From Urbifossiella limnaea (lineage in GTDB: Bacteria > Planctomycetota > Planctomycetia > Gemmatales > Gemmataceae), in assembly GCF_007747215.1 (NCBI RefSeq), contig NZ_CP036273.1, forward strand, positions 3,456,322-3,520,321: a DNA stretch of 64,000 bases. The letters run 5' to 3'. Made by a program: the position numbers and the translations under genes. The notes under the pieces were generated by a model. The model saw only the letters and a program-made list of their open reading frames with translations, ran no database searches and was not told the DNA's origin. Of the stretch, positions 10,171 to 19,202 are shown piece by piece. Numbering within the stretch: position 1 is the first letter of the stretch; every line of letters begins with the position of its first letter.

Positions 10171-11454
10171 ATGCCAAACGCGAAGTACGCCTGCGGGTCC
10201 GCCGCTCATGCCGTGTCGCGGCGCGGCTTCCTCGCCGCCGCGGGGGCGACCGCCGCGCTCGGCCCGGCCGGGTTCGCGGCGCCGGGCTCGACCGCGGAGC
10301 TGGCACGGAATCAGAAGCGGGTACTGGTCATCTTCCTGGCCGGCGGCGTCAGCCAGCTCGAGACGTGGGACCCGAAGCCCGGCACCGACACCGGCGGGCC
10401 GTTCCGCGCGATTCCCACCTCGGTCACCGGGACGCACATCTGCGAACTGCTGCCGCACACGGCGGCGCGGATGCACAAGCTGGCAGTGGTGCGGAGCCTG
10501 AACAGCACCACGCCCGACCACGCCCAGGGTGAAAAAATCATGCTCACCGGCCGGCGGCCGGAGGCCGGCATCGAGTACCCGCACATCGGGGCTGTGGCCG
10601 CCAAAATGCTCGGCGGCGAGCAGGCCGAGATGCCCGGCCACATACACATCCTGCCCGGCGGCGGGGGCGGCGGTCGTGCGGACGCGGCGTTCCTCGGGCC
10701 GCAGTTCGCGTCCGTGCCGGTGCCCGACGGCCGGCCGCCGACGAACCTCCTCCGCCCGGCCGGCCTCACCGCCGATGCCGACGCCGCCCGCGAGGCACTA
10801 CGCCAGTCGCTGACCGACCGCTTCTCGCGCTCGCGCCGCAGCGCCGCGAGTGAGGCCTACGCCGCGTCGTTCGCCCAGGCCGAGCGCGTGTTCCACCGGG
10901 CCGACGTGTTCGACGTGGAGCGCGAGAGCCTGAAGACGGCCGAGCGCTACGGCCGCCACGACTTCGGCCGCCACCTGCTGCTCGCCCGCCGGCTCCTGGA
11001 GGCGGGCGTGAGTTACGTGAAGGTGAGCCACTCGAACTACGACACGCACCACGAGAACTTCGACTTCCACATCGAGCAGCTCGGCGAGTTCGACCGCCCG
11101 TTCTCGGCCCTACTCGACGACCTCTCCGACCGCGGCATGCTGGAGAGCACGCTGGTGGTGGTGATGAGCGAGATGGGCCGCACGCCGCGGATCAACGACC
11201 GCTTCGGCCGCGACCACTGGTCGAACGGCTGGTCGGTCGTGATGGGCGGGGCCGGCATCAAGGGCGGGGCGGTGGTCGGCCGCACCAACGCGAACGGGTC
11301 AACGATCGCGGACCGCGAGGTGGGGCCGTGGCACCTGTTCCACACGTACCTGCGGGCGGTCGGCCTCGACCCGGAGCGGAACTTCCACCCGAACCAGCGG
11401 CCGGTGCCGGTGGCCGACCCGCGCGCGAGCGCGATCAGCGAAATCCTGGCGTGA
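10171..11454 (+). CDS. DUF1501 protein with Tat-type leader
   Basis: 427 residues. The leader has a twin-arginine motif (SRRGFLAAAGATAALG, residues 16-31), so export in folded form is likely. The rest is a DUF1501 domain of the alkaline-phosphatase/sulfatase-like fold, with recognisable blocks VIFLAGGVSQLETWDPKPG, RSLNSTTPDHAQGEKIMLTG and VVVMSEMGRTPRIN followed by GRDHW near 340. DUF1501 genes regularly follow DUF1549/DUF1553 genes in planctomycetes, as here (15-base gap). Substrate and activity are unknown. Confidence 0.9.
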   Translation: MPNAKYACGSAAHAVSRRGFLAAAGATAALGPAGFAAPGSTAELARNQKRVLVIFLAGGVSQLETWDPKPGTDTGGPFRAIPTSVTGTHICELLPHTAARMHKLAVVRSLNSTTPDHAQGEKIMLTGRRPEAGIEYPHIGAVAAKMLGGEQAEMPGHIHILPGGGGGGRADAAFLGPQFASVPVPDGRPPTNLLRPAGLTADADAAREALRQSLTDRFSRSRRSAASEAYAASFAQAERVFHRADVFDVERESLKTAERYGRHDFGRHLLLARRLLEAGVSYVKVSHSNYDTHHENFDFHIEQLGEFDRPFSALLDDLSDRGMLESTLVVVMSEMGRTPRINDRFGRDHWSNGWSVVMGGAGIKGGAVVGRTNANGSTIADREVGPWHLFHTYLRAVGLDPERNFHPNQRPVPVADPRASAISEILA

Positions 11455-11461
11455 GGCACCT

Positions 11462-12547
11462 ATGCCGCTCGACCCGACCGCGGCCCGCGTGCAGCGCGAG
11501 TTCCGGCACACGAGCCCGTTGCTCGGGTGCCGGTTCGACCCCGCGGGCCGCTTCCTGTTCGCCTCGGCACAGGACAACAGCGTCCAGCGCTTCGACCTCG
11601 TCTCCGGCGCACGGACGGCGCTGGTCGGCCACGCGGGTTGGGGGCGCGGCATGGCCGTGCGTGCCGTCGGTGCCGCAACCTCGTCTGTCGAGAAGGCTGC
11701 GGCTCTGCGCGCCGCTCGCGGCGGTGCGCTGGGGTCTGCCGCGGTAGCCATCCCCTCGCCACCCGCCGACCCGTTCGCGCTCGTCACCGCCGACTACCAC
11801 GGCAAGCTGATCTGGTGGAACGGACACGACGCCACACCGACGCCTGTCCGCACCGTCGAGGCGCACGCCGGCTGGTGCCGTGCCGTCGCCCTGAGCCCGG
11901 ACGGCGCCACGCTCGCCACCTGCGGCAACGACACCCTCGTGAAGCTGTGGGACGCTGCGACCGGCGCTCCCCGCCGCACGCTGACCGGGCACACGTCGCA
12001 CGTCTACAACGTGGCCTTTCACCCGTCCGGCACCCGGCTCGTGTCGGCCGACCTGCTCGGCACCGTGAAGGACTGGGACACCACGACCGGGGCGTGCGTC
12101 CGCGAGCTGGACGCGAAGCAGATGCACAAGTACGACCCGACGTTCCGCGCCGACATCGGCGGCGCCCGCGGCATGGCCGTGGCTCCGGACGGCAGGGTGG
12201 CGTGCGCCGGCATCACGAACGTGTCGAACGCCTTCGCCGGCGTCGGCAACCCGCTGGTGGTGCTGTTCGACTGGGCCGAGGGCAAGCCGAAGCCGCTGAA
12301 GCCCAAGGACGCCTTCCAGGGTACGGCGTGGGGCGTCGGGTTCCTGAGTGACGGCACCGTCGTCGCGGCCGGTGGTGGCAGCGGGGGCCGGGTTTGGTTC
12401 TGGACCGGAAGTGAGACGACGAGCACGCACACGCTAACGCACGCCGCCCACATCCGGGATTTGGCGATCCACCCGGCCGGCGACCGCTTCGCAGTCGCGT
12501 GTTCGACCGGGGCGGCGGTCGTGTACACGCTGCGCCGTCAATCGTAG
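11462..12547 (+). CDS. WD40-repeat protein
   Basis: 361 residues, no obvious signal peptide. WD40 blades are seen as repeated units such as LIWWNGHDATPTPVRTVEAH, LVKLWDAATGAPRRTLTGH and VKDWDTTTGACVRELD. Six or seven blades fit the length, consistent with one beta-propeller used for protein contacts. It begins seven bases after the DUF1501 stop and is probably the third gene of that operon. Its end overlaps by ten bases with the end of the converging MEMO-family gene. Confidence 0.88.
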   Translation: MPLDPTAARVQREFRHTSPLLGCRFDPAGRFLFASAQDNSVQRFDLVSGARTALVGHAGWGRGMAVRAVGAATSSVEKAAALRAARGGALGSAAVAIPSPPADPFALVTADYHGKLIWWNGHDATPTPVRTVEAHAGWCRAVALSPDGATLATCGNDTLVKLWDAATGAPRRTLTGHTSHVYNVAFHPSGTRLVSADLLGTVKDWDTTTGACVRELDAKQMHKYDPTFRADIGGARGMAVAPDGRVACAGITNVSNAFAGVGNPLVVLFDWAEGKPKPLKPKDAFQGTAWGVGFLSDGTVVAAGGGSGGRVWFWTGSETTSTHTLTHAAHIRDLAIHPAGDRFAVACSTGAAVVYTLRRQS

Positions 12548-13737
12548 AACGCCGCCGCCGCGAAGCTGACGCTCTCGCGGCCCTTCGGGTCCAAGAACTG
12601 CTGGTAGTGGAGCACCCGGCCCGAGGTCGGCCCCGCGGCCGCGAGCGTCAGATATGTCGGCGGCAGCCCGCAGATGCGACGCTCGTCCGCTTCAGCCGCG
12701 ATCACCCCAAAGTACGCCGCCGGGTCGGCCTTCTCCAGCGCCGTGAGAATCGTGCGGTCCTGCCCTTCACTCTGCTTCAGCCACGCCCCTTCGGCCTTCC
12801 GTCGGTCGCCGAACTTCGGGCCGATGTGCGCCAGGTCGCCGCTGATGACGTAGCACACCGGCTCGCCCGCGGCCGCTTCCGCGGCCCGCAGCGCGTTCAC
12901 CATCCGCGCCACGTCGGCGGCCGCTGCAGGGTCGGTGCCGTCGTCCACGCAATCGCCGAGCGAGCCGCACAGCAGCGGCACGATGCGGACACGCTCGCCA
13001 AGGAGGCGCTGCAGGACGACCACTTCCAGCTCGATCGAGTGTTCGGGGACGTGTGCGAGCGGGTCGTCGAACAGCCCGGGACCGTACACTGCGTCAAGGC
13101 GCTCCACGAACGACGAGTCGGTCTCGCACACGCCCAGCGGCGTCTCGAAGTGCTGGCGGCTCAGGGTGTACCGGTGTGGCGAGTAGTGCGACGTGGCCAC
13201 GACCACGAACAGCCGAGCGTCGGTGCGCTCGGCCAGCTCCTTGAAGCCCCAACCGTAGGTGACGTTGCCGCGGGCGTAGTCCATGTGCGGCACCAGCACG
13301 GCACGCAGGCGGCCGTGAGGCGACGGCGCGGGCTTACCGGGCAACCCCGGGCCGCCGGGGGCCGTGAACAGCGCATCGACCTGGGCACGCAGTCGCGCAG
13401 GGTCGCCGTCGTAGGCGCCGACGCACGACGGCAGCCGTACCGGTCCGCCGATCCGTGCCGCGAGTGCGGGCGAGTCGAGAAGCAGGGCGTCGTCGAGAGC
13501 CTTCACCAGCCCGTCGAGCGTGTCGAGTGGGAGGATCGTGCCGCCGGTGAGCGTCGTGAGCTCGGCCTGGATGTCGCTCAGTGTGCGGGTGCCGTCCAGG
13601 CGCTTCACCACCTCCAGCGCCAACGGGCTAAGCTGCACCGGGCTGCCGACGCGGTACGGGTCGGTTACGTGGAACGAGCCTTCGGCCCGTTCGGCGGCGA
13701 GGCGGTCGCGGAGCTTCGGCCGTGCGGAGGTGGTCAT
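12538..13737 (-). CDS. MEMO-like (AmmeMemoRadiSam system protein B) family protein
   Basis: 399 residues. Residues ~1-110 form an extra N-terminal region (LSPLALEVVKRLDGTRTLSDI) resembling a small PqqD-like or winged domain. The MEMO domain follows, with AVLVPHMDYARGN near 145, VVVATSHYSPHRY near 177 and CYVISGDLAHIGPKFGD near 295. These His, Asp and Ser blocks are the metal-binding pocket of the MEMO1/class III dioxygenase-like fold. In many genomes the family sits beside AMMECR1 and a radical SAM protein; neither is seen here. Function is unproven. Confidence 0.85.
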   Translation of the reverse strand: MTTSARPKLRDRLAAERAEGSFHVTDPYRVGSPVQLSPLALEVVKRLDGTRTLSDIQAELTTLTGGTILPLDTLDGLVKALDDALLLDSPALAARIGGPVRLPSCVGAYDGDPARLRAQVDALFTAPGGPGLPGKPAPSPHGRLRAVLVPHMDYARGNVTYGWGFKELAERTDARLFVVVATSHYSPHRYTLSRQHFETPLGVCETDSSFVERLDAVYGPGLFDDPLAHVPEHSIELEVVVLQRLLGERVRIVPLLCGSLGDCVDDGTDPAAAADVARMVNALRAAEAAAGEPVCYVISGDLAHIGPKFGDRRKAEGAWLKQSEGQDRTILTALEKADPAAYFGVIAAEADERRICGLPPTYLTLAAAGPTSGRVLHYQQFLDPKGRESVSFAAAAFYD

Positions 13738-13829
13738 CGCCGAATTGTCGGCGCCGCCCGGCGGAAGGTCAAGCAGTGTGTCCGCGCGGCGAATAGAGTA
13801 GCGGCACCGGACCGGCTGAGAGGGCGGGC

Positions 13830-15203
13830 ATGGGCATCCTGCGGGTGAAGACCACCGAGTGCCGAGTCGGCGTCGTCGGACTGTACAACGCCGGCAAGAC
13901 GGTGCTCCTCACGTCGCTCATCAACCACCTCCAGGACCACGACTCCGACCGCTTCCCGCTCGGCGGGCCGGGCACGCGGCTGCGAAAGTTCACCGTGCTG
14001 CCGCCGGACCCGGGGTGGGAGCCGTTCAACTACACCGGCTGCCGCGACGCGCTGGTCCACGGCGGCCGCTGGCCGGCGAAGACGCGCGACCGGGCGCAGT
14101 ACGTGTGCCGGTTCGAGCGGTCGGACTGGACGTTCAGCGACTGCCTGCTGAAGGTCTACGACCTGCCCGGCGAGCGGATCGCCGACGCCGCCATGCTCGG
14201 CCGGTCGTTCGCGGCGTGGTCCGAGCACCTCCTCACCGTCATCGCCAACGACACCGCCTACCGCACCGCCTGCGCCCCGTTCCTGGCCGCGGTCGCCGAG
14301 CCCGGCGTGAAGGAAGGCGACCTGCTGCGGGCGTACCGGCTGTCGCTGGCGAACCTCATCCTGAGTTTCAAGCCGCTGGTGAGCCCGTCCACATTCCTGC
14401 TCGACGTGAACGGCCAACCGGCGAAGCCCGACACGCCCGAGGCGCTGGCCGACTCGCGCTTCACCGGCCTCGCCGAAGGGTCACAGTTCTGCCCGCTCCC
14501 GGCAGCCGTCCGCGCCGCGCGCCCGGAGCTGGAAGTGGTCTTCGAGGGGCGGTTCGCCGAGTACGTCGATCGAGTCGTGCGGCCAGCGGTGGACGCACTG
14601 AAGTCTTGTACGTCGCTCGTCGTGCTGATCGACGTGACGATGCTGCTGGCCGGCGGCGTCGGCATGTACGACGACAACCGGCTCATCCTCCGCGACCTGC
14701 TCGACGTGCTGAACCCCGGCGAGCACCCGGTCTTCGGCCCGATCGCCCGCGGGCTCAGCAAGGTGTTCCTGCCGCACCAGCTGCGACCCGGCTGGATCAC
14801 GCGGCTGGCGTTCGTCGCCCCGAAGCTCGACCTGGTCCACCCGGCCGACCGCGACCGGATGCTGGGCCTGATGCGGCGGATGGTGGCCCGGTACGCCGAC
14901 AACCGCGACGGCCTCACGTTCGACTTCTTCAACCTGGCGTCGGTGGTGTCCACGAAGCCGCTGCCGGCCGAGGACGGCAAGCGCTTTCTGGTCGGCGTGC
15001 CGCTCCGCGGGGCGGACGGGAAGAAGTTGCCGCCCGGCCCCGAGCAGCGGTTCGGCGTGTCCGGCCTACCCGACGACTGGCCGAACGACTGGGCCGCGGG
15101 GGCGTTCTCGTTCCCCGAGGTGTACCCGCGGATGCCGGTGCGGAAGGACTATCCGCCGGAGCAGGTGAACCTCGATCGGCTGGCGACGTTCGTGATCGAC
15201 TAA
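13830..15203 (+). CDS. YcjX-like P-loop NTPase
   Basis: 457 residues. The N-terminal P-loop GLYNAGKTVLLTSLINHL (residues 17-34) and the following text match the YcjX/DUF463 family, nucleotide-binding proteins often linked to stress responses in proteobacteria. The stretch LLKVYDLPGERIAD near 110 would act as the G3/Walker B region. DVTMLLAGGVGMYDDNRL near 270 and LAFVAPKLDLV near 328 fit later family blocks. No membrane segment is seen. In gamma-proteobacteria ycjX pairs with a membrane protein gene (ycjF), absent here. Confidence 0.82.
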   Translation: MGILRVKTTECRVGVVGLYNAGKTVLLTSLINHLQDHDSDRFPLGGPGTRLRKFTVLPPDPGWEPFNYTGCRDALVHGGRWPAKTRDRAQYVCRFERSDWTFSDCLLKVYDLPGERIADAAMLGRSFAAWSEHLLTVIANDTAYRTACAPFLAAVAEPGVKEGDLLRAYRLSLANLILSFKPLVSPSTFLLDVNGQPAKPDTPEALADSRFTGLAEGSQFCPLPAAVRAARPELEVVFEGRFAEYVDRVVRPAVDALKSCTSLVVLIDVTMLLAGGVGMYDDNRLILRDLLDVLNPGEHPVFGPIARGLSKVFLPHQLRPGWITRLAFVAPKLDLVHPADRDRMLGLMRRMVARYADNRDGLTFDFFNLASVVSTKPLPAEDGKRFLVGVPLRGADGKKLPPGPEQRFGVSGLPDDWPNDWAAGAFSFPEVYPRMPVRKDYPPEQVNLDRLATFVID

Positions 15204-15307
15204 CGCCACCGATTATTTTCGCGGCCGTGTCCAAACCGCGAGCCGTCGCACGTCCTGGTTGTGAGCGGCGCCGACACGCGGCGCCGCACCCCGACGGAGA
15301 GCCTGCC

Positions 15308-15652
15308 ATGCCCAAGTTCCTGTTCATCTACCGCGGCCCGGCCGAGGACCCGAACGCCGCCCCGCCCGGCCCCGAGGACATGCAGAAGCTCCTCGCCGCG
15401 TGGGGCGCCTGGATCGACAAGTTCGCCAAGATCGGGCTCATCACCGACCCCGGCGACGGCCTCCAGCCGACCGGCCGCGTCGTCCGGACGACCGGCGTCA
15501 CCGACGGGCCATTCCTCGAAACGAAGGAAGTGCTCGGCGGCTACTCGATCATCACCGCCGACTCGTACGACGCGGCGGTGGCGGTGGCGAAGGAGTGCCC
15601 GGCGATTCTGCACGGGCCGGTGGAGGTGCGCGAACTGGCAGGGCTGTCGTGA
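15308..15652 (+). CDS. YCII-related domain protein
   Basis: 114 residues forming one YCII/DGPF-type alpha-beta barrel domain: KFLFIYRG at the start, VTDGPFLETKEVLGGYSII near residues 67-85 and GPVEVREL at the end. The DGPF motif is diagnostic. Such proteins are commonly encoded directly before a COG4941-type sigma factor, as here, where the stop overlaps the sigma GTG (GTGA at 15649-15652). A role as partner or sensor of that sigma factor is inferred only from this pairing. Confidence 0.9.
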   Translation: MPKFLFIYRGPAEDPNAAPPGPEDMQKLLAAWGAWIDKFAKIGLITDPGDGLQPTGRVVRTTGVTDGPFLETKEVLGGYSIITADSYDAAVAVAKECPAILHGPVEVRELAGLS

Positions 15653-16875
15653 CCCCGGTGGGGCTGGCCGACCATGCCTTCCGTCACGAGTACGGGCGGT
15701 TGGTCGCCGGCCTCGTCCGCCGGCTCGGCCCGGGTCGGTTGGACCTGGCCGAGGACGCGGTGCAATCGGCACTGCTGCGGGCGGTGCAGACGTGGCCGCG
15801 CCGCGGGGTCCCCGACGACCCCGCGGCCTGGCTGCGTCGTGCGGCGCGTAATGCCGCCGTGGACGCGCTGCGCCGCGAGGCGACAGCCACCGACCGACGG
15901 GCCGCCGTCGCTGTTTCGGCGGCGGTCGTGACCGAGCCGGACGATTCGCCCGTGGCAGACGAATCGCTGCGGCTCTTGTTCACCTGCTGCCACCCGGCAC
16001 TCACGCCGGAGTCGCGTGTGGCGCTGGCTCTCAAGGTGGTGTGCGGGTTCGGCGTCGCCGAGATCGCGCGCGCCCTCCTCACGACCGACGCCGCCGTTCT
16101 CAAGCGTGTGACCCGAGCCCGCGACGCGCTGGCGGCCGCGCGGCTGTCTGCCGACCCTGTGCCGCCCGGCGAGCTGGCCGCGCGGCGGCCGGCGGTGCTG
16201 GCGGTGCTCTACCTCGTCTTCAACGAGGGCTACCACGCTTCGCACGCCGACGCCCTCATCCGACACGATCTTTGCGCCGAGGCGCTGCGGCAGACCGACG
16301 CCCTGGCGCGCCACCCAGACCTGGGCGGCCCCGCGGCCGAGGCGCTGCTCGCGCTCATGCTCTTTCACGCCGCCCGCTTCCCCGCCCGAGAAGACGACCA
16401 CGGCCGGCTGGTGCTGCTCGAACAGCAGGATCGTTCGCTCTGGGACCGAGACCTTCTCCGCGCCGCGCGGACGTGGCTGGCCCGGTCCGCACGCGGCGAC
16501 GAACTGACGACGTTCCACCTGGAGGCGGCGATTGCTGCGGAGCACTGTGCGGCGGCGACGTTCGCGGCGACCGACTGGCGGCGGATCGTCGAACTGTACG
16601 ACCGACTCTGCGGCCGCGACCCGGGCTGGCTGCACGCGCTGAACCGGGCGATCGCGGTCGCCCACCTGCACGGCCCACAGGCCGGGTTGCGCGGGTTGCT
16701 GGCCGTTCGGTGCGACGGAGCGGAGCGGTACAGCCACTGGCACGCGGCGCTGGGCGAACTTCACCGCCGCTGTGGCGACGCCGCGGCCGCACGACTCCAC
16801 TTCGCCGAGGCGCTGGCGCTGGCCGGGAACGACCGCGAGCGGGAGTTCCTCCGCGCGAAGCGGGACGACTGCTGA
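15649..16875 (+). CDS. ECF-like RNA polymerase sigma factor with C-terminal extension (COG4941 type)
   Basis: About 408 residues from a GTG start overlapping the stop of the YCII gene. Residues ~10-75 match sigma region 2 (EDAVQSALLRAVQTWPRRGVP and WLRRAARNAAVDALRRE). Region 4 is near 125-165 (LALKVVCGFGVAEIARALLTTDAAVLKRVTRARDAL). The C-terminal ~240 residues (AVLYLVFNEGYHASHADAL onward) are the TPR-like extension typical of this class, thought to bind a ligand or regulate activity. No anti-sigma gene is adjacent. The DGPF-sigma pair is widespread; its regulon is unknown. Confidence 0.92.
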   Translation: MTPVGLADHAFRHEYGRLVAGLVRRLGPGRLDLAEDAVQSALLRAVQTWPRRGVPDDPAAWLRRAARNAAVDALRREATATDRRAAVAVSAAVVTEPDDSPVADESLRLLFTCCHPALTPESRVALALKVVCGFGVAEIARALLTTDAAVLKRVTRARDALAAARLSADPVPPGELAARRPAVLAVLYLVFNEGYHASHADALIRHDLCAEALRQTDALARHPDLGGPAAEALLALMLFHAARFPAREDDHGRLVLLEQQDRSLWDRDLLRAARTWLARSARGDELTTFHLEAAIAAEHCAAATFAATDWRRIVELYDRLCGRDPGWLHALNRAIAVAHLHGPQAGLRGLLAVRCDGAERYSHWHAALGELHRRCGDAAAARLHFAEALALAGNDREREFLRAKRDDC

Positions 16876-16881
16876 CCGCCG

Positions 16882-19119
16882 CTACGGGATGTGTACGAAC
16901 TCGTTCGTGTTGAACAGTACGACGCACAGGTCGGCCAGCGCCCGCACGTGTGCGGGGTCCGCCCCCGCGGGCAGCGCCACGTCGAGACCGACGGGCAGTC
17001 GGGCGCGAAGCCGGTCACGCACGGACGACGCCTGGTCGCGCAAGAACAATTCTGCCGCCGCCCGCTCCGCCACCTTGGGAGCGCGGCCGAGCATTCGCCG
17101 GTACAGCGCTTCCAACGGGTCCGCCTCGCCGGCCAACCGCACGGCGAGCGCCTTCCCCTGCTCCTGAACGAACGGGCCGTTCATCAGAATGAGCGCCTGC
17201 GGGGCGAACGTGCTCACGGGGCGCACCGCGCACGAGTTCAGGGTGTCCGGCTGGTCGAACGCCTCGAACACCGGGAGCCGGACGTTCCGCTTGTTGAACA
17301 GGTACAGGGACCGGCGCGTGTGCTGCGTCGCGTCCGGCGTCACCGGCCACAGGCCGTCCGGTTCGCCCTCGGTGAAGATCAGGTCGTACACCTCCGGCTC
17401 CAGAGGCACCTTCACCGACGGCCCGCCGACTTGCGGGTTCATCGTCCCGGCCGCGGCGAGCACGGAATCGCGCACGGCTTCCGCTTCGAGTCGGCGTCGC
17501 GGCATCCGCCCGAGGAGCTTATTGTCCGGGTCGGCCGGGTGCGGGGCCGCCTGGCACTGCTGATAGGTGGAGGACAGTACCATCAGTCGGTGGAGGTGCT
17601 TGAGCGACCAGCGGTTGGCGACCAACTCGGTCGCCAGCCAGTCGAGGAGTTCGGGGTGCGTCGGCCGCGCGCCCTTCAGGCCGAAGTCGTTCGGCGTGGC
17701 GACGAGGCCGCGGCCGAAGTGGTGCTGCCACAGCCGGTTCACAATCACCCGTGCCGTTAGCGGGTGGTCGGGTCGTGTCATCCATCGGGCCAGGTCGGCG
17801 CGCGTCTTTGGGGCATCGGGAGTGGCCATCACTCGCAGGTACGCCGGCGAAGCGATGTCGAGCTTGGTCTTCGGGCTGCCGCGCTTCAGGACGTGCGTCT
17901 TGGCGTCGGCGTCGGTCGTCTTGATGGCCCACGCCGCGGCCGCGGGCTCGGGCGCCCTCGCGGCGAGGGCGTGAATCTGCTCCCGGAGCGCCGCCCGCTT
18001 CGCGCGCTCGGCCGGCGGCATGGCGGCGAGTACCTCGTCCCACGAAACGCGAACCAGCGTGCCGGCGTCGGCCGCGAGTTTTTTCTGCTCCGCGGTACGC
18101 TTCTCGGCCGGTGTGTCCAGCGCGTCCTTGTAGCGCGGCTCGAGCGCGGCCCGCTTCTGGGCAGCAACCTTGGTGCGAACGGGAGCATCGAGGTCGGCAA
18201 CTTGCTTCTTCAGTGGCGCGGCCTCCTTCTCGAGCGCGTCGGCCTTCGACTTCCGCGCCGCCTTCTCGTCGGCGGTAGCGAGGTCCACGTCGGTGTACCG
18301 CGTGCCGCCGAAGAAGGCCTGGATGCGGTAGTAGTCGCCGAGCGAGACGGGGTCGAACTTGTGGTCGTGGCAGCGGGCGCAGGCCAGCGTCAGGCCGAGG
18401 AACGCGGCCCCGACGCCGTTCACCATCTCGGTCAGCACCTCCTGCCGCAGCACGTCGGCGTCGAGGTTGCCCCCGACCATGTGGACGGGGCCGCACCGGT
18501 GCATCCCGGTGGCGACCCACAGGTCGGCCGCCTCGCGGGCGTCCTTCCGGGCCGCGAGTTCGTCGCCGGCCAACTGCTCGGTGACGAACACGTCGTACGG
18601 CTTGTCGGCGTTCAGGCTGCGGACAACGTAGTCGCGGTAGCGCCAGGCGTGCGGCCGCTCGCCGTCCGCCTCGTACCCATTCGACTCGGCGAACCGCACC
18701 ACGTCGAGCCAGTGCGTCGCCCATCGCTCGCCGTACCGCGGCGACGCCAACAGCCGATCGACGAGCCTGGTGTAGGCGTCGGGCGTGTCGTCCCCGAGGA
18801 AGCTGGCGACTTCGGCCGGCGTCGGCGGTAGGCCGGTAAGGTCGAGTGTGACGCGCCGGACCAGAGTGAGCCGGTCGGCCACGGGTGTCGGCGGAATACC
18901 CGCGGCTTCCAACTTCGCCAGGATAAAGGCGTCCACCGGCGTACGAACTCGGAAGGTGAAGCTTCCCGTCGGGGGGACCGGGCGGACCGGGGCGCGGAAC
19001 GCCCAGTGCGCTTTATCGGCGGGAGTCAGGTCCGGGTCTTCGTAGCGCGGGTCGGCGCCACGGACCGGGGCGAGGAGAAGACCGAGCGGCAGGATCAAGA
19101 GTGGCGTCAGGCGGGGCAT
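16882..19119 (-). CDS. DUF1549/DUF1553 secreted protein
   Basis: 745 residues with a signal peptide (PLLILPLGLLLAPVRGADP). DUF1549 lies at about residues 55-270 and carries LACARCHDHKFDPVSLGDYY near 240-259 with a CxxCH. A charged, Ala/Lys-rich insertion (~285-400, possibly coiled coil) separates it from DUF1553 (~430-720; ARVIVNRLWQHHFGRGLV). Unlike many relatives it lacks an N-terminal planctomycete cytochrome C domain. No DUF1501 gene follows it on this strand. It converges with the sigma-factor gene, six bases apart. Function unknown. Confidence 0.9.
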   Translation of the reverse strand: MPRLTPLLILPLGLLLAPVRGADPRYEDPDLTPADKAHWAFRAPVRPVPPTGSFTFRVRTPVDAFILAKLEAAGIPPTPVADRLTLVRRVTLDLTGLPPTPAEVASFLGDDTPDAYTRLVDRLLASPRYGERWATHWLDVVRFAESNGYEADGERPHAWRYRDYVVRSLNADKPYDVFVTEQLAGDELAARKDAREAADLWVATGMHRCGPVHMVGGNLDADVLRQEVLTEMVNGVGAAFLGLTLACARCHDHKFDPVSLGDYYRIQAFFGGTRYTDVDLATADEKAARKSKADALEKEAAPLKKQVADLDAPVRTKVAAQKRAALEPRYKDALDTPAEKRTAEQKKLAADAGTLVRVSWDEVLAAMPPAERAKRAALREQIHALAARAPEPAAAAWAIKTTDADAKTHVLKRGSPKTKLDIASPAYLRVMATPDAPKTRADLARWMTRPDHPLTARVIVNRLWQHHFGRGLVATPNDFGLKGARPTHPELLDWLATELVANRWSLKHLHRLMVLSSTYQQCQAAPHPADPDNKLLGRMPRRRLEAEAVRDSVLAAAGTMNPQVGGPSVKVPLEPEVYDLIFTEGEPDGLWPVTPDATQHTRRSLYLFNKRNVRLPVFEAFDQPDTLNSCAVRPVSTFAPQALILMNGPFVQEQGKALAVRLAGEADPLEALYRRMLGRAPKVAERAAAELFLRDQASSVRDRLRARLPVGLDVALPAGADPAHVRALADLCVVLFNTNEFVHIP

Positions 19120-19202
19120 GGGTGCGGAACCACGGGCGGCGTGCGGGGCGGGTAGAAGAAGTGTACCCGGCCCGGCCCGTCGCCCGCAACCATCCGTCGC
19201 GC

